From Clitopilus passeckerianus (Eukaryota > Basidiomycota > Agaricomycetes > Agaricales > Entolomataceae): a stretch of 64,000 bases of DNA. The DNA is taken from contig CALYLX010000064.1 in the NCBI GenBank assembly GCA_944990035.1, positions 186,001 through 250,000 of the forward strand. The letters are read 5' to 3'. The notes under the pieces were generated by a model. That model searched no databases, was not told the origin of the DNA, and worked only from the letters and a program-made list of their open reading frames with translations. The translations under genes and the position numbers were made by a program. Shown here piece by piece: positions 1-9,738 of the stretch (position 1 is the stretch's first letter; every line of letters starts with the position of its first letter).

Positions 1-336
1 CTAGTAAGGAGTGGCAGACTGGCAGTGGGATTTAGCGCCGCCGCCGAGGGTGGCTAAAGTGGCCCTGGGATTTGCTTGAAGCCATCAGTAAGATTTGTCA
101 AGCCCATCTTCTGGCCATCCCATCAACGCCATGCTCTGCTGCTTTAGACCTCATTCATTTCCACATTTGACGATAACAATTTCCCCCATTACCAATCCCT
201 TCTGAAGGAAGACTGGGGCATGAATGAGTTACTCAATGAGCTGGACAACGGTGAATTTGGCGACCTCGAATACCCACCTGCATGGTTGGAGGCCTTCGAC
301 ACTGAGCAGTCTAGCCTGGCTCTGGAAGGGCTCTAG
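1..336 (+). CDS. 3' end of an unidentified gene (partial)
   Basis: An open frame ends at the TAG at 334-336 with the C-terminus FDTEQSSLALEGL. It opens after a plausible 3' splice site (ctgctttag, just before 'acctcattc' near 147). An in-frame stop lies upstream of that site, so the frame must belong to a spliced exon. The peptide is acidic and aromatic-rich (DNNFPHYQSLLKEDW, ELDNGEFGDLEYPPAWLEAF), like the tail of some fungal transcription factors, but no domain is visible. The rest of the gene lies left of the window. It could also be chance open sequence. Confidence 0.35.
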
Positions 337-494
337 ACTTCGTTACCAGAGGCATCAATTCGTATTTTTTTTCGTTTGAACATGATTTTATAATCTATGT
401 AGCCCTTTCCGGTCCGACACTTTTGATTCTTTTCTTACTCGGATGGAAATTATAAGCGCCACCGTCTGGCAACCCCAGAGTTCTTGCATTCTTC

Positions 495-1206
495 ATGTTA
501 CCCGCCCATCAGGATGTGGAAAACGAAAATGGCTCGACACAACCGTTAGTGGAGACTACTGCGAGTTCAGGTCTAGAAACGCCATTCGGTCAGCCTCCAA
601 CACCTTTACCAGAGTTCCAGCTCTTTCTCGTTTACCTCATCAATTCGCGGAGTCTGTCACTGCTACCGTTATCTACCCGTTCGCGAACCAATTCGTGAGG
701 GACACAGGAATTACTGGAGGACATGCGGCCAAGACGGGGTATTATGCAGGGATCGTCGTAGGTGTATCCAACTTTGCTGTTTGGTGCTTGGGTTGGGGTG
801 AGTCCTATCTTCGATTTGCCATAACGAACTTCGGCCTCACTGAGACCCAGGTTCGATGCAAGTTCTTGTTGTGAATAGTGCACCTTCCCGTGCTGCTCTG
901 GGTGCCACTAATGGCTTAGCACAAGCTGTTGCGTGTGCCGCGCGAGCTGTTGCGCCTACCGTCGCGTCTTCACCGTCCTCTTTCTCAATTGAGAAACAGT
1001 ACACGGATGGGAATTTGGTTTATTTCGTACTAATGACCATTGAAGTTGTCGGTATTTGGACGTCTTTTTGGCTTCCGCGGCCAGGGAGCAACAAAAGTGA
1101 TTTGGGTAATGATGATTCCCAAGGTCAAAGCAGAGATCACCACACGTCGCGCTTCACCTGCATTGTTCACAATACTTTGGCTTCTTTGTTCTCTCGCCAT
1201 GTATAA
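495..1206 (+). pseudogene. MFS transporter pseudogene, frameshifted and internally deleted
   Basis: Two pieces of a major facilitator superfamily transporter can be read. The first starts at ATG 495 and runs to PLPEFQLFLVYLI, then continues one frame over as QFAESVTATVIYPFANQFV and TGITGGHAAKTGYYAGIV, the usual first transmembrane helix region of fungal general-substrate transporters. The frame change lies at about 640 and fits a one-base loss. The second piece, from about 860, reads NSAPSRAALGATNGLAQAVA and GNLVYFVLMTI, which resembles the last helices of the same family. The central helices are missing: about 200 codons remain where about 500 are usual. This is a dead gene. The piece order and shared family are clear; the exact substrate is not. 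Confidence 0.7.
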
Positions 1207-1345
1207 AGACCTCATGACTTCTCCTGTAGACATCGAACTTTCTCTTCTCACGCTCACGATATCGACTCTATAGATTTCTCTCCCGCCCGCCTCCCTAGAT
1301 ATGGTTTCCTTTTCCTTTAGTCAGTATCTATTCAATGTCTCTCGC

Positions 1346-1633
1346 CAGCCCCTTAGAGTACACTAGATAGAAATCCATTGGCGCAATGACATAGGTATTA
1401 TGAATAGACAAAGTTTCGCACAAACCAATTTCAAGTGAAGTGACTCAAAAAGCAGCATTACAATGACAAGAGTTAGTTGCAGAGATAACAGATCTTTGGA
1501 AGCAAAATTCACAAGAACAGAGTTGCAACTTTGTAGGCCTCTTTATTTGATATCGGTTTGCGCGATTTTTTTCCTATTCGTAATACCTATGCCATTGTGA
1601 CAATGGATTTCTATCTAGTGTGCTAAGGGGCTG
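1346..1633. mobile_element. MITE-like element with about 60-bp terminal inverted repeats
   Basis: The left arm (1346-1407) and the reverse complement of the right arm (1574-1633) match over about 60 bases with a few mismatches and one 2-base indel. Both begin CAGCCCCTTAG and contain ACTAGATAGAAATCCATTG. The element is 288 bp and has no coding capacity. CAG...CTG ends suit a non-autonomous DNA transposon. No clean target-site duplication is visible; 'ctcgc' occurs on both sides but at different offsets. Confidence 0.62.
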
Positions 1634-1949
1634 CACTCGCATGTCGAAGGCCAAAGAGGTCTTGCTCACGGGTAGTTATACCTGCTTTGGGGTATACCCA
1701 TGATTATTTTAAGAATAAATAATTCAATTTTACGTGAACCTTGCATTGGACCGGATGTTAATGTGGGCAAGAAATTAATTAGGAGAACCAGGAAAATGTG
1801 TATCAAGATTTTAGAAAGATACCTTGTTGTGTGAATATAAAAAGACATCAGAGAAACCTGTGGCCGTCCTTGCGGCGCGGACCTGAAATGAGTTGTATGA
1901 GCTGTGGCTCCTCGGGGCGTCGGGGCGTACAGAGGGAAGGCGAAAAAGA

Positions 1950-2021
1950 CTCCGATACGGGGAATCGAACCCCGAGCTGCCGCGTGAAAGGCGGCAATGT
2001 TAGCCGTTACACCATATCGGA
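1950..2021 (-). tRNA. tRNA-Glu (anticodon UUC)
   Basis: Read on the minus strand, a 72-nt cloverleaf begins TCCGATATGG. Acceptor stem TCCGATA pairs with TATCGGA, followed by discriminator G. The anticodon stem GCCGC/GCGGC encloses the loop CTTTCAC, giving anticodon TTC. The T arm carries GGTTCGATTCC. No intron is present and CCA is not encoded, as expected for a eukaryotic nuclear tRNA. Confidence 0.97.
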
Positions 2022-2128
2022 TTGTTGTAAGGCAGTAGGCAAGCTCTCACGTTGCTGCTAGCTTGCTCAGAGGCAATTCAATTTGGTTTTCAAGTAGTTA
2101 ACGATAGGAATATACTAATATACTCCCG

Positions 2129-3676
2129 TCATGTATTGAGATTGAAATCAATAACATGAACGGCCGAGGGTGTTGAACCACTGCTGGTAACCTGGTACAG
2201 AATCGAGAGAACACCACTCGACACGCGAGCCCGATCCACCGTCACCTCACCAAATGCCTTCAAACCCGCAGCGGCACCATCATATGCCAGTGTCCAATCT
2301 GTCCAGCCTGAGGACTTGCTGGCGGTCACGATTCGGACGTATGGGAGGACGACATAGATGTTGTCAGCGTTGTCCAGGACTATTTGTGAACGACCGACGG
2401 AGTTGATGGCGAAGGGGATTTCGACTTTCGTCCAGGTGCCACTTGAGGAACGGTAGAGATGGAATGGTCGTGCGTTTGCTGTACGATCGGATTGGTAGTT
2501 TGTCACGCATTGTCCAAATCGGCCTGGAGAATATGTTGAGCAAACTAAGCTTGGGGAGGGAAAGCCTACAGGTACCTGGTACGTAGGATATGATAGCGTG
2601 TATGAGACCAGAAGAGTCGATAGCTTGCGACTCCTGGTTCATGAGCCCATGATCAGCATTCAATGAGTCGACGATGATTCCTCCAGTGTTGACATTGACG
2701 GGACTGGAAGACGTTCCTACAGTACTCCCCGCATTGTTCTTCCAGGTGCGCCCTTTTAGGAGGTTGGTGCATGAGAATCGAAGCAACACTCAGTCTAAGA
2801 CAGACCTACCCTTGTCATCTGAGTAGATGTAGACCGTGTCATGATTTGTCAAGCCGCCACTGCTACAGGAGACACCACCGGCCTGCTCTCTCCAAGTGCC
2901 AGTAACGTGAGCTCGGTTCGACCGGTAGGTGAACCCATGGATGTAAAGGTTGCGTGCGGGACTAGTGACCCCATTGGTGGAGGTATATGTTCCGGAGGCA
3001 GATGCCCAAGACCCGACGTTTGACCATTTCCCGCCACTGTACTCTGCAAGCTGAGTTGCACCGTTGCCAGAGACGCCAGATCGGTAGACAAATTGAAGGA
3101 GGTTATCGGAGGTTACCACGAACTGAGGGTAAGTGACAGTGCTACGGAGAATATGTTAGCCGAGAAAACACCAGAAACCGTCAAAATGTCGCACCTTCCG
3201 ACGTTTAAGCCGCCCAAGTTAGTGGTTATGGAGCCAAAGCGACTTGCAACCCAACTAGCGCCACTAGTGGCTAAGCCTGCCTCAGAGCTAGTGTAGTATA
3301 GCGTAGAGCTATGGCAGTCCATTGCGACGTGAATTTTCCCGTCTGCTGGGGAAACACCCAAGGCAACGACGTTGTGCGAGTCATTGGTGGTCAAAGTATG
3401 AGGGAGTTGCAAAGTTGACCAGCTTCCTGAGGGAAGCTGACGCCTAGCAAGGACAACAGAACGCGAAGATGTGTACCAAGCCGCATATTGCCAATTGGAA
3501 TAGGTCAGCACTCCAGAGAGCTGGAAAGAGTTGACGTTCACAACGCCGTCATACGAGACGAAGAAGATGCCGTTTGAATCAAGTAAAGAGTTGGATACAA
3601 GGGAGACTTTCGGTGCAGCGGCACAGAAAGACAGGAGGAGGCCTACTGTAGAGAACAGGAGCAGTGTCAGGCGCAT
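2129..3676 (-). CDS. Secreted BNR-repeat (BNR_4-like) protein, possible polysaccharide-active enzyme
   Basis: The start ATG at 3676 is followed by a signal peptide (MRLTLLLFSTVGLLLSFCAA). At least four exons join in frame: ...GGLNVG then STVTYPQFVVTSDNLLQFVY; ...YIYSDDKG then RTWKNNAGSTVG; ...AIISYVPG then RFGQCVTNYQ. Introns follow GT-AG. The blocks YPQFV..LLQFVYRSG, HGLMNQESQAID and DNIYVVLPYVRI are typical of the BNR_4 family of beta-propeller proteins, which includes fungal and bacterial secreted polysaccharide lyases. By analogy it would act outside the cell on plant or algal glycan, but no catalytic residue can be assigned by eye. It is the first intact protein gene right of the tRNA. 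The stop is at 2129-2131. Confidence 0.8.
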
Positions 3677-3996
3677 TTTTCAAGGTAAAGCACGTAAATC
3701 TCACCATAGAGCCGCTTATAAACTCGTAACTTGTGGTCTCGTGGTCTCCAGAAGGCAGTAAATTCGGCTGATTTCAGCCACGGGCCGCTCCAGTGCTTCT
3801 TTGAATATCTTCTGAATTGTCGCTTAAGAAAGCCGGCATATTAGATGCAGTCATGAGTTTGGAAAGTACGGTCCGCCAAAGGATCATGATGGTTTTGGGC
3901 AAGACTCAAGAGCACATGGCACTCGCGTCTTCTGTTCCATCAACGACCATGACTCGGGCTCACAGACTCATTCAACGTGCTCGAGGCTTCCTCGAC
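3677..3996. other. Intergenic, promoter side of two divergent genes
   Basis: This 320-bp gap lies between the start of the secreted BNR gene and the F-box-like gene. Short open frames occur (from 3817) but none has recognisable content. Part of it may be 5' coding sequence of the F-box-like gene lost to decay. Confidence 0.5.
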
Positions 3997-5348
3997 ATGA
4001 ACCCGCCTTTGCCATCCTTCCCCTAGGAGCTACATGATATGGTCATCGACAACCTGCTAGACGATCCTCCTGCCCTTCTACATTCTGGCTTGCGATTGCT
4101 ACATCGAACAAGAACCCATTATTTCTCGAGCTGCGTTCAGCTATTGTCACTGGATTTTCTACTCGCATGGAACACATCGCCTAGTGACACGGATGAATTC
4201 TTCTTCAGATATCTGGATACCCCTGCGTCCACGCTAAGCAGCTACATCAAACAACTCGTCATTCAAGGGCCTAAAGAGTACTACCTGCAACGCCAAAGCC
4301 TACTTCTTCAGAAAGCAGCCGAAAACAACTATCCAAAGATCACAAACGCCATTCTATATCTCTTGATCAAACCACTCCATTTAAACACTCTTGGTCTGCG
4401 ACAACGTGACTGGACGCATCTAGGTTCCCAAGTCCTTCGGACGATTATCTTATACGAGCACATTTCTGGGATTGATCTCGATTCACGTATTTTCCCCACC
4501 ATTTGCGCGTTCTATGCCTTACTTAGGAGGCTGAATAATCGGAAGTTACAACTTGGTCGCGACATGGAACTGAGGTTCCTGCCTGAGGGGGATGAGGACA
4601 CATATGTGGAATGGAATTCTGAACTGTCCAACTTCGAAATGTTATCTGTCAGTCTATGTGGAGTAACCGGCATACTTATAGGGCAGCTCTTCGAGGCGAT
4701 AGCTACTGATCCCACAATTTTAAACGTACGAAAGCTGGTGATTAACGACCTAGGAGGTACTCAGAAGTTCAATCTTGCTGCTCAGGCGATAGCGGCTCTT
4801 GGACCGGCACTTGAATACATCCAATTCGATATATCAATAACTTCGGCTCCAAAGCTATCCGGTGAATTCAACTCCTTTCCGATTGCATCTTTACTAAAGC
4901 ACCACTAGGTATACTCTCCTTGTCCCTTTCTCACAACAAGAACCTGCATACTTTGGAGCTTGGCTACTTCACATACCGCGCACAGAGGAAGCGAATGGCA
5001 TCCTCTGAATGGTTGATGTCTACCCTACGCAGCATAACTTCCAAGAAATTCAGGGAACTGCATATTATACTTCCCCGTTTATCGACAGCTAAAGAGTGGG
5101 ATCCCTACCAGTGGCAGCCATTCGAACGGGCAACACTCGACAACGCTTTAATAGATGAGGCATTCCCTATTCTGTGCTCTGTGTGTGTAGTCGTTCATTT
5201 GGCCGTTCTGCACTCTGGCGAGGATGGGTACAAAGTGCTTGTGGGCGCTTTCCTTCCTAAACTGTGCCAGAGTGGAAGGTTAAGCATAGTTAACTCACCT
5301 GCGGTTACGTGGACACGTCTGTGGAACGTGATTAATTACAAGCCTTAA
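3997..5348 (+). pseudogene. F-box-like protein, copy 1 (premature TAG before the F-box)
   Basis: From ATG 3997 the frame reads MNPPLPSFP, then TAG at 4024-4026, then ELHDMVIDNLLDDPPALL, an F-box-like start (LPxELxxMVIDNL). The paralogue at 17789 has Tyr at the stop codon. Three residues of the VSRRW segment are also missing, so the F-box is doubly damaged. Translation could restart at ATG 4039 and would give 420 residues through a 47-nt intron (4862-4908, branch-like tactaaag, acceptor actag). The rest is leucine-rich (LHTLELGYFTYRA) as in substrate-binding halves of such proteins. F-box proteins link substrates to SCF ubiquitin ligase via Skp1; this copy probably cannot bind Skp1 normally. 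It is either a pseudogene or an N-terminally shortened gene. Confidence 0.62.
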
Positions 5349-5988
5349 GCACCAGTCGCATTTAGAGGGTTGACAGTTTATTATACCTATTTCTTTGTAT
5401 TTTACAGGTGTATAGCACCAGGTATCGCCCCCGCAATCCTAATCATTGGACAACTTCATATTCCACTTGGTCGAAGATGCGTCGCTGCTTCGCACGACCT
5501 GTCCTCGTTCTATTTTTAAATCTCTTTTGTGATCTTCGTTTTAGTAAATACTGCAGCAACGGCAAGTACTTGGGCGAATGTGGTTGCACATAGAGTTCGC
5601 TCATTTTCTTGGAGAAAGTCGCAAAGTGTGACGGCAAATTGATCAAAATTGATCCCATCAAGCGCGAGTGAACAGCCACCTTTCGCTGGAAAATTGTCGA
5701 AGCCCAAGCATTCCAAACCCTTTCCTTCAACTCAATTTGGAGACTTCATTTGTGCTCACTACACCTTACCCTATGCACGACGTGCAGTGCTCAAGACCAT
5801 TTACCATAACTTCAACTCAATCAGTTTCCTCAATCTCATCTGGTCATGTGATTGGTTTACCTCCATCGTGATCATGTGACCGTTTCAATTTTGAGCTTTC
5901 AGTGGTCGGAATCAAAAACTGGACGCATCTTGAGAGAAAAGCCCTGCGTTTCTATAACAGGAAATTTCGGACCGGAACGGGAATCAAT
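5349..5988. other. Intergenic region, nothing recognised
   Basis: About 640 bp between the F-box-like copy and the next minus-strand gene. Overlapping short open frames occur on both strands (for example minus 5443-5730) but they have no known motif and no convincing splice pattern. Confidence 0.5.
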
Positions 5989-7639
5989 TTACTTATTAAA
6001 TGAGAGAAGTGAATTAAAAGGGTAATATGCCAGCGATTCGAGACATGTGAATATCGAAATGTGCCGAAAAAAACAGCCAAGATTTTCAACAGACAAACCT
6101 CGTCCTATCTGAAGATAGAACTCGGAATCCTTCTTCTTCTCCTTGCGTAGGTCCGTATTCTCTGCAAATCCCTTGTTCCTCTCCAGCACCCGCTCCTTCT
6201 CTCCGGCTCTGAGGTCTTCTTCCTCTTCGTCGTCTCTGTCATTACCGTTCGAACCCGCGTGTCGCTGAACCTCCCTGGAATACGCATCGTCGTCCTCATT
6301 GTTGATAATCGGACCCTCATCATGCTGATAATCCAACTCCCAGGCGTCACACATTCTCCGCATTCCTTCTGGCCACCGCGTTTCGACACTATCACCATAA
6401 TAGTCTTCAAAAGTGGCTGGACGTATTCATTAGCTTGCTATTCAACTGTACGGGTGATTATACTATGGAACTTACGATCGACCTGCATCTCATTCTCTCT
6501 ATTGTCGTCCAATCCAATCCGGTTCATTCTAGTCGTGTTCGAGAAGAGATCCTGCACCCCGTATGTTAGTTTGTTTGGTTAGGTAAAGGGGTTACCCACA
6601 TCATCATCCTGCTGCGCTGACAAGGGAGTGCGTAACTTGAAAGGGGGAAAAGAGATAAACAGGTTAACTCGTCCGCCGTGGATAATGGAAAGCACTCACT
6701 CTCATCAAAGCTGAAAAACTTTCTATACCTCCGGGCTGACCTCCATATGGTACGAGACTCGTGGATCTAGAACTAAGTGAAGACGGAAGGGCCCTTGACG
6801 AGCCCTGAAAGGTTCCAGGCCGCATCAACGTAGTCGACAGTGGCGGCTGGGGCTGGGGCGGAGCACATCTTTCAAATTCTGTGGAACGATCTGTCAGAGT
6901 TAAAATGTGTATGCGAGGAGAAATACCCACCCAAAGAGTACCAATCAGATACGTTGGGGTCGAGCCCACTGAGAAGTGCGTTTGCTTGTTCTAGAGCGAC
7001 AAACAGCCCGTCATACAGGGATACTTTACCTAACGCAGCATCAAATATCAGGTTCCAGAGAATTCAGTCCACCTGGAGCATTGGTTCGGGCCGATCCGAA
7101 TTCAAGCTCACGAAGGTCTAGTGATTCTTAGCCAAATATACGTACGCCTCTGAAACGAAGGCGCTTACATCGGCCAAATTCGCAGCGGCATGGAAAACAC
7201 TCTCGACCTTTGTCATTGTAAGAAGGCACATCGGAGTGCTCATCAGTGCAAGATAGAGCGCATTTCGGACTCGATGGATGTTGACATCACGCTGTTGAAA
7301 CACCTGAAACTCGGGGTGGGAGTCACTAAAGTAACGGCTGATCAGATACTGGGCGGTTTTTGATAGATATGACTTACAGCTTCAGATCCTCTGCAATTTT
7401 CGTGGCGTCCGGAGGAAGGTCTTCAAAACCCTACAGATGATGAGTCTTATCTACGTTATAGAGTAGCCAGACTGAGCACCTTCAGAAGGTATTGAAGATG
7501 GAAAGCGGCCTTTGCGAAGTTGCCCAATATTGCATAGAAACCGGACACCTGCCTGCATTTGTCAATCATAGAATGAAGTGCAAACGGATGTTCTGCGTCG
7601 ACAATTGAGCGCGTGATATTTTTCTTGCCGACTTGCAGG
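5989..7639 (-). pseudogene. Host gene cut at its 5' end by the retrotransposon (family not recognised)
   Basis: Several minus-strand exons with good splice sites can be joined. From the LTR edge, an open frame starts directly at 7639 and contains KNITRSIVDAEHPFALHSMI and VSGFYAILGNFAKAAFHLQY. It then joins GFEDLPPDATKIAEDLK through an intron at about 7433-7480. Further exons read RDVNIHRVRNALYLALMSTP, YDGLFVALEQANALLSGLD, and then a Pro/Ser-rich stretch. The C-terminus is highly charged (RDDEEEEDLRAGEKERVLER). Exon boundaries near 7020-7150 do not resolve cleanly. I do not recognise the family. The frame runs into the LTR with no start codon, so the N-terminus is lost or lies beyond the element, at 14900 or further. 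A cryptic acceptor (gcaag) near 7628 leaves open that the element sits in an intron. Confidence 0.5.
6044..6127. repeat. 84-bp dispersed duplicate, copy 1
   Basis: Matches 17594-17677 in the same orientation at 82 of 84 positions. Here it lies in the 3' part of the interrupted minus-strand gene and overlaps its SEFYLQIGRG-coding stretch, so this is probably the source copy. Confidence 0.85.
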
Positions 7640-7802
7640 TGTTATGATTTTGCTTACATGTTTCTCCTTACACACCCCGGCCCGCTTACCTATGCACGAT
7701 TACTCACATATGCTGCGCATCACTGCGCATTTTTCATCTTTTTCCATGCTTACTCCGCATCTCTCACAATCGTGAGAGACTTATACCTTATCTGACTCTT
7801 TC

Positions 7803-7860
7803 TGACTCACATCGAGTCATACTGACTCATGTACTTACTCATCATGCTGCGCATGACTCA
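7803..7860. promoter_or_regulatory. Cluster of TGACTCA (Gcn4/AP-1-type) motifs in U3
   Basis: Perfect TGACTCA occurs at 7803-7809, 7823-7829 and 7854-7860, with a near match on the other strand at 7813-7819 (CGAGTCA). All lie 50-110 bp upstream of the TATA box, and the cluster is repeated in the 3' LTR. In fungi this heptamer is bound by bZIP factors of the Gcn4/Cpc1 type. Binding here is inferred from the motif only. Confidence 0.6.
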
Positions 7861-7911
7861 TTACTTACTCAGCATGCTGTGCATGCGCTATATTTAGAAC
7901 TACTAGATAGG

Positions 7912-7918
7912 TATATAA
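7912..7918 (+). promoter_or_regulatory. TATA box of the LTR promoter
   Basis: TATATAA lies about 27-33 bases before CAGCTTGACCT at 7945-7955, the usual spacing from TATA box to transcript start. This supports 7945 as the start of R. Confidence 0.7.
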
Positions 7919-8126
7919 ACCTGTACCATTTGGTCAAGGCTCCTCAGCTTGACCTAGGCAATCTACCTAACTGCTTAGTTCTCTACTTCGCTTTTAAGTC
8001 TCTTGCTTCGTCAATCTCACCAGGTCATCAGTACAGCCGCAGCTGCTGACAAATCTCTGTCTTTGTTTATCAAAGACATCGAGCGTAAACAGTATTACCT
8101 AAGTTGTTAGGCTCTGCCTTAACAAA

Positions 8127-8137
8127 AGGTCAAGCTG
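8127..8137 (+). other. Primer-binding site, probably self-primed
   Basis: AGGTCAAGCTG starts two bases inside the 5' LTR boundary. It is the exact reverse complement of CAGCTTGACCT at 7945-7955, the predicted 5' end of the mRNA. Tf1 of fission yeast primes reverse transcription with the first 11 nucleotides of its own transcript in just this layout. No tRNA-iMet-type site (TGGTATCAG) is present. Confidence 0.7.
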
Positions 8138-8722
8138 TTCAGAAGGCCCGCTCATTGTTAGCGCAGGCCCACCCCACGACAACACAGCAGAAGCACGCAA
8201 CAGGCCGATTGCCGTTGCGGCTACCACTCAGTCACCACGGTCGTACACAGGGCAGACCACCCGCCACGAAATACCACTCTAGTAGAAGGAACCAACAATG
8301 TCTACAAGTTCACCAACGGAAGCTACTGCGGTTTTAATCACAACAATAACCGCTGGTGCTACGCCTCTCTCTCCCTTGGCAAATTCACATTCACCACCGT
8401 TGCCGTTGAAAACAGACACTTCCACGCTCTAGACTTCCCTACCCCTGAACAACCTCATAAGACCCCTGCTATTGTCCGAGCTCAACGAGAACACGACATT
8501 GAAGTAGACGAGGAGGAACAGCGACGCTTCGCACCATTACCCACAGCAATATCCAGGAACCCATCACTAGTCCCGTCTACCAGCGCTTCTGTCTTGCCCG
8601 AAGAGGAAGAAGAAGAACACCAAGTACAACAACAGCTAGAGGAGAGCCCCATAGCTGAGCCAGAGGAGCGCCCCAGTGCAGAAACAATTGAACCAGAGAC
8701 CGACTTCGATTTCGACTACGAA

Positions 8723-9715
8723 ATGTCACAAGACAACAACAACAAGAAGGACATTGGAGCCAAACCCCAAACGTTCTCCGGAGACCGATCCAAGACCAGA
8801 AAGTTCATTCAGGAACTTGAAGACTACCTCATCCTAAACAACCTCAACCAACTTGAAGATGACAAAAAGATTCGCATTGCCCTATCCTTCCTCAAAGAAG
8901 GAACTGCAGCAGCATGGGGATTAGAATTTCACGATAAATATTCAGCAGCTGAAAGGAAAGCCACCTACGCTGAATTTATCAGCCAATTCAAAGAAGCCTT
9001 TTCCCCTACCGACGACAAAGCTGCCACACTTCTCCAACTCAAAGCCTTACGACAGGATGGGACAGCTGACGAATTTGTCACCGTCTTCAAGAATATTCTT
9101 GCACGAACTGATCTCAGCGGTGACACTGCAAAGATCGAGATCTTCATGGAAGGACTTACCCCCAAACTCCGAGAGAAAATTCTCTTTTCCGATTCCCCTC
9201 CTACCACATTCGACGATTGGGTCAAGAAAGCCGTCCAGTTTGACAACAACTGGCGACGTGCCAAGACAATCATGGGACATACCCGTATCATCAAGACATC
9301 TGATATGGTCAAAGGTGCTTACAAAACACCTACTGGAGCCCGAGACCCAATGGCTATGGATGTTGATCGTTTCACCATCGATCCACCCAAACGCCGCCTC
9401 ACCCAGGAGGAAAGAGAACATCACAAGAAGAACAACTTGTGCTACTATTGCTCCAAGAAAGGTCACACGATCCAACAATGTCTTCAAAGGAAGAGTTTTG
9501 GAAGAACCTACCCTAGCAACAACGACAGCCGATTCCACAAGAAACCTGAGAAGGGAGCCGAGTTGATCAAATATGTCAGAGCAGTCCTAGCTGACATGCC
9601 CCAAGAAGAAGCCGCTGAATTCTACACCGAAGCAGAGGCTGAGGGTTTTAAAGAGGAAGACTGCAAAGCCGACGTCAGTACTTATCGCCCGATTGATATT
9701 TCAGTGTACTTGTAG
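8723..9715 (+). CDS. gag: Retrotransposon Gag protein with zinc knuckle
   Basis: From ATG 8723 the product is 330 residues. A retrotrans_gag-type capsid region covers roughly residues 15-140 (for example FSGDRSKTRKFIQELEDYL, AAAWGLEFHDKY, EFISQFKEAFSP). A CX2CX4HX4C zinc knuckle (CYYCSKKGHTIQQC) lies at about residues 240-255. The frame is open well upstream of 8723 but has no earlier ATG that I can defend, so translation could start earlier by another route. It forms the particle shell and binds element RNA. It ends 24 bases before the first ATG of pol, in a different frame. Confidence 0.92.
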   Translation: MSQDNNNKKDIGAKPQTFSGDRSKTRKFIQELEDYLILNNLNQLEDDKKIRIALSFLKEGTAAAWGLEFHDKYSAAERKATYAEFISQFKEAFSPTDDKAATLLQLKALRQDGTADEFVTVFKNILARTDLSGDTAKIEIFMEGLTPKLREKILFSDSPPTTFDDWVKKAVQFDNNWRRAKTIMGHTRIIKTSDMVKGAYKTPTGARDPMAMDVDRFTIDPPKRRLTQEEREHHKKNNLCYYCSKKGHTIQQCLQRKSFGRTYPSNNDSRFHKKPEKGAELIKYVRAVLADMPQEEAAEFYTEAEAEGFKEEDCKADVSTYRPIDISVYL

Positions 9716-9738
9716 CTACTGATTTTTATGCTGAATCT

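Larger units (their letters stand above)
7640..8124 (+). repeat. 5' LTR
   Basis: Identical in length to the copy at 14415-14899, with 4 substitutions between them. It begins TGTTATGATTTTGC and ends CTCTGCCTTAACA. U3 carries repeated TGACTCA motifs and a TATA box. The predicted transcript start lies near 7945. Confidence 0.97.

Noticed and set aside
443..874. Open frame of 143 codons read as an independent gene
   Set aside because: Its middle is MFS transporter sequence in a shifted frame and its first 60 codons are noise; it is part of the transporter pseudogene starting at 495.
9047..9566. Long open frames antisense to and overlapping gag
   Set aside because: They mirror the coding bias of gag and have no domain, start context or splice signals of their own.
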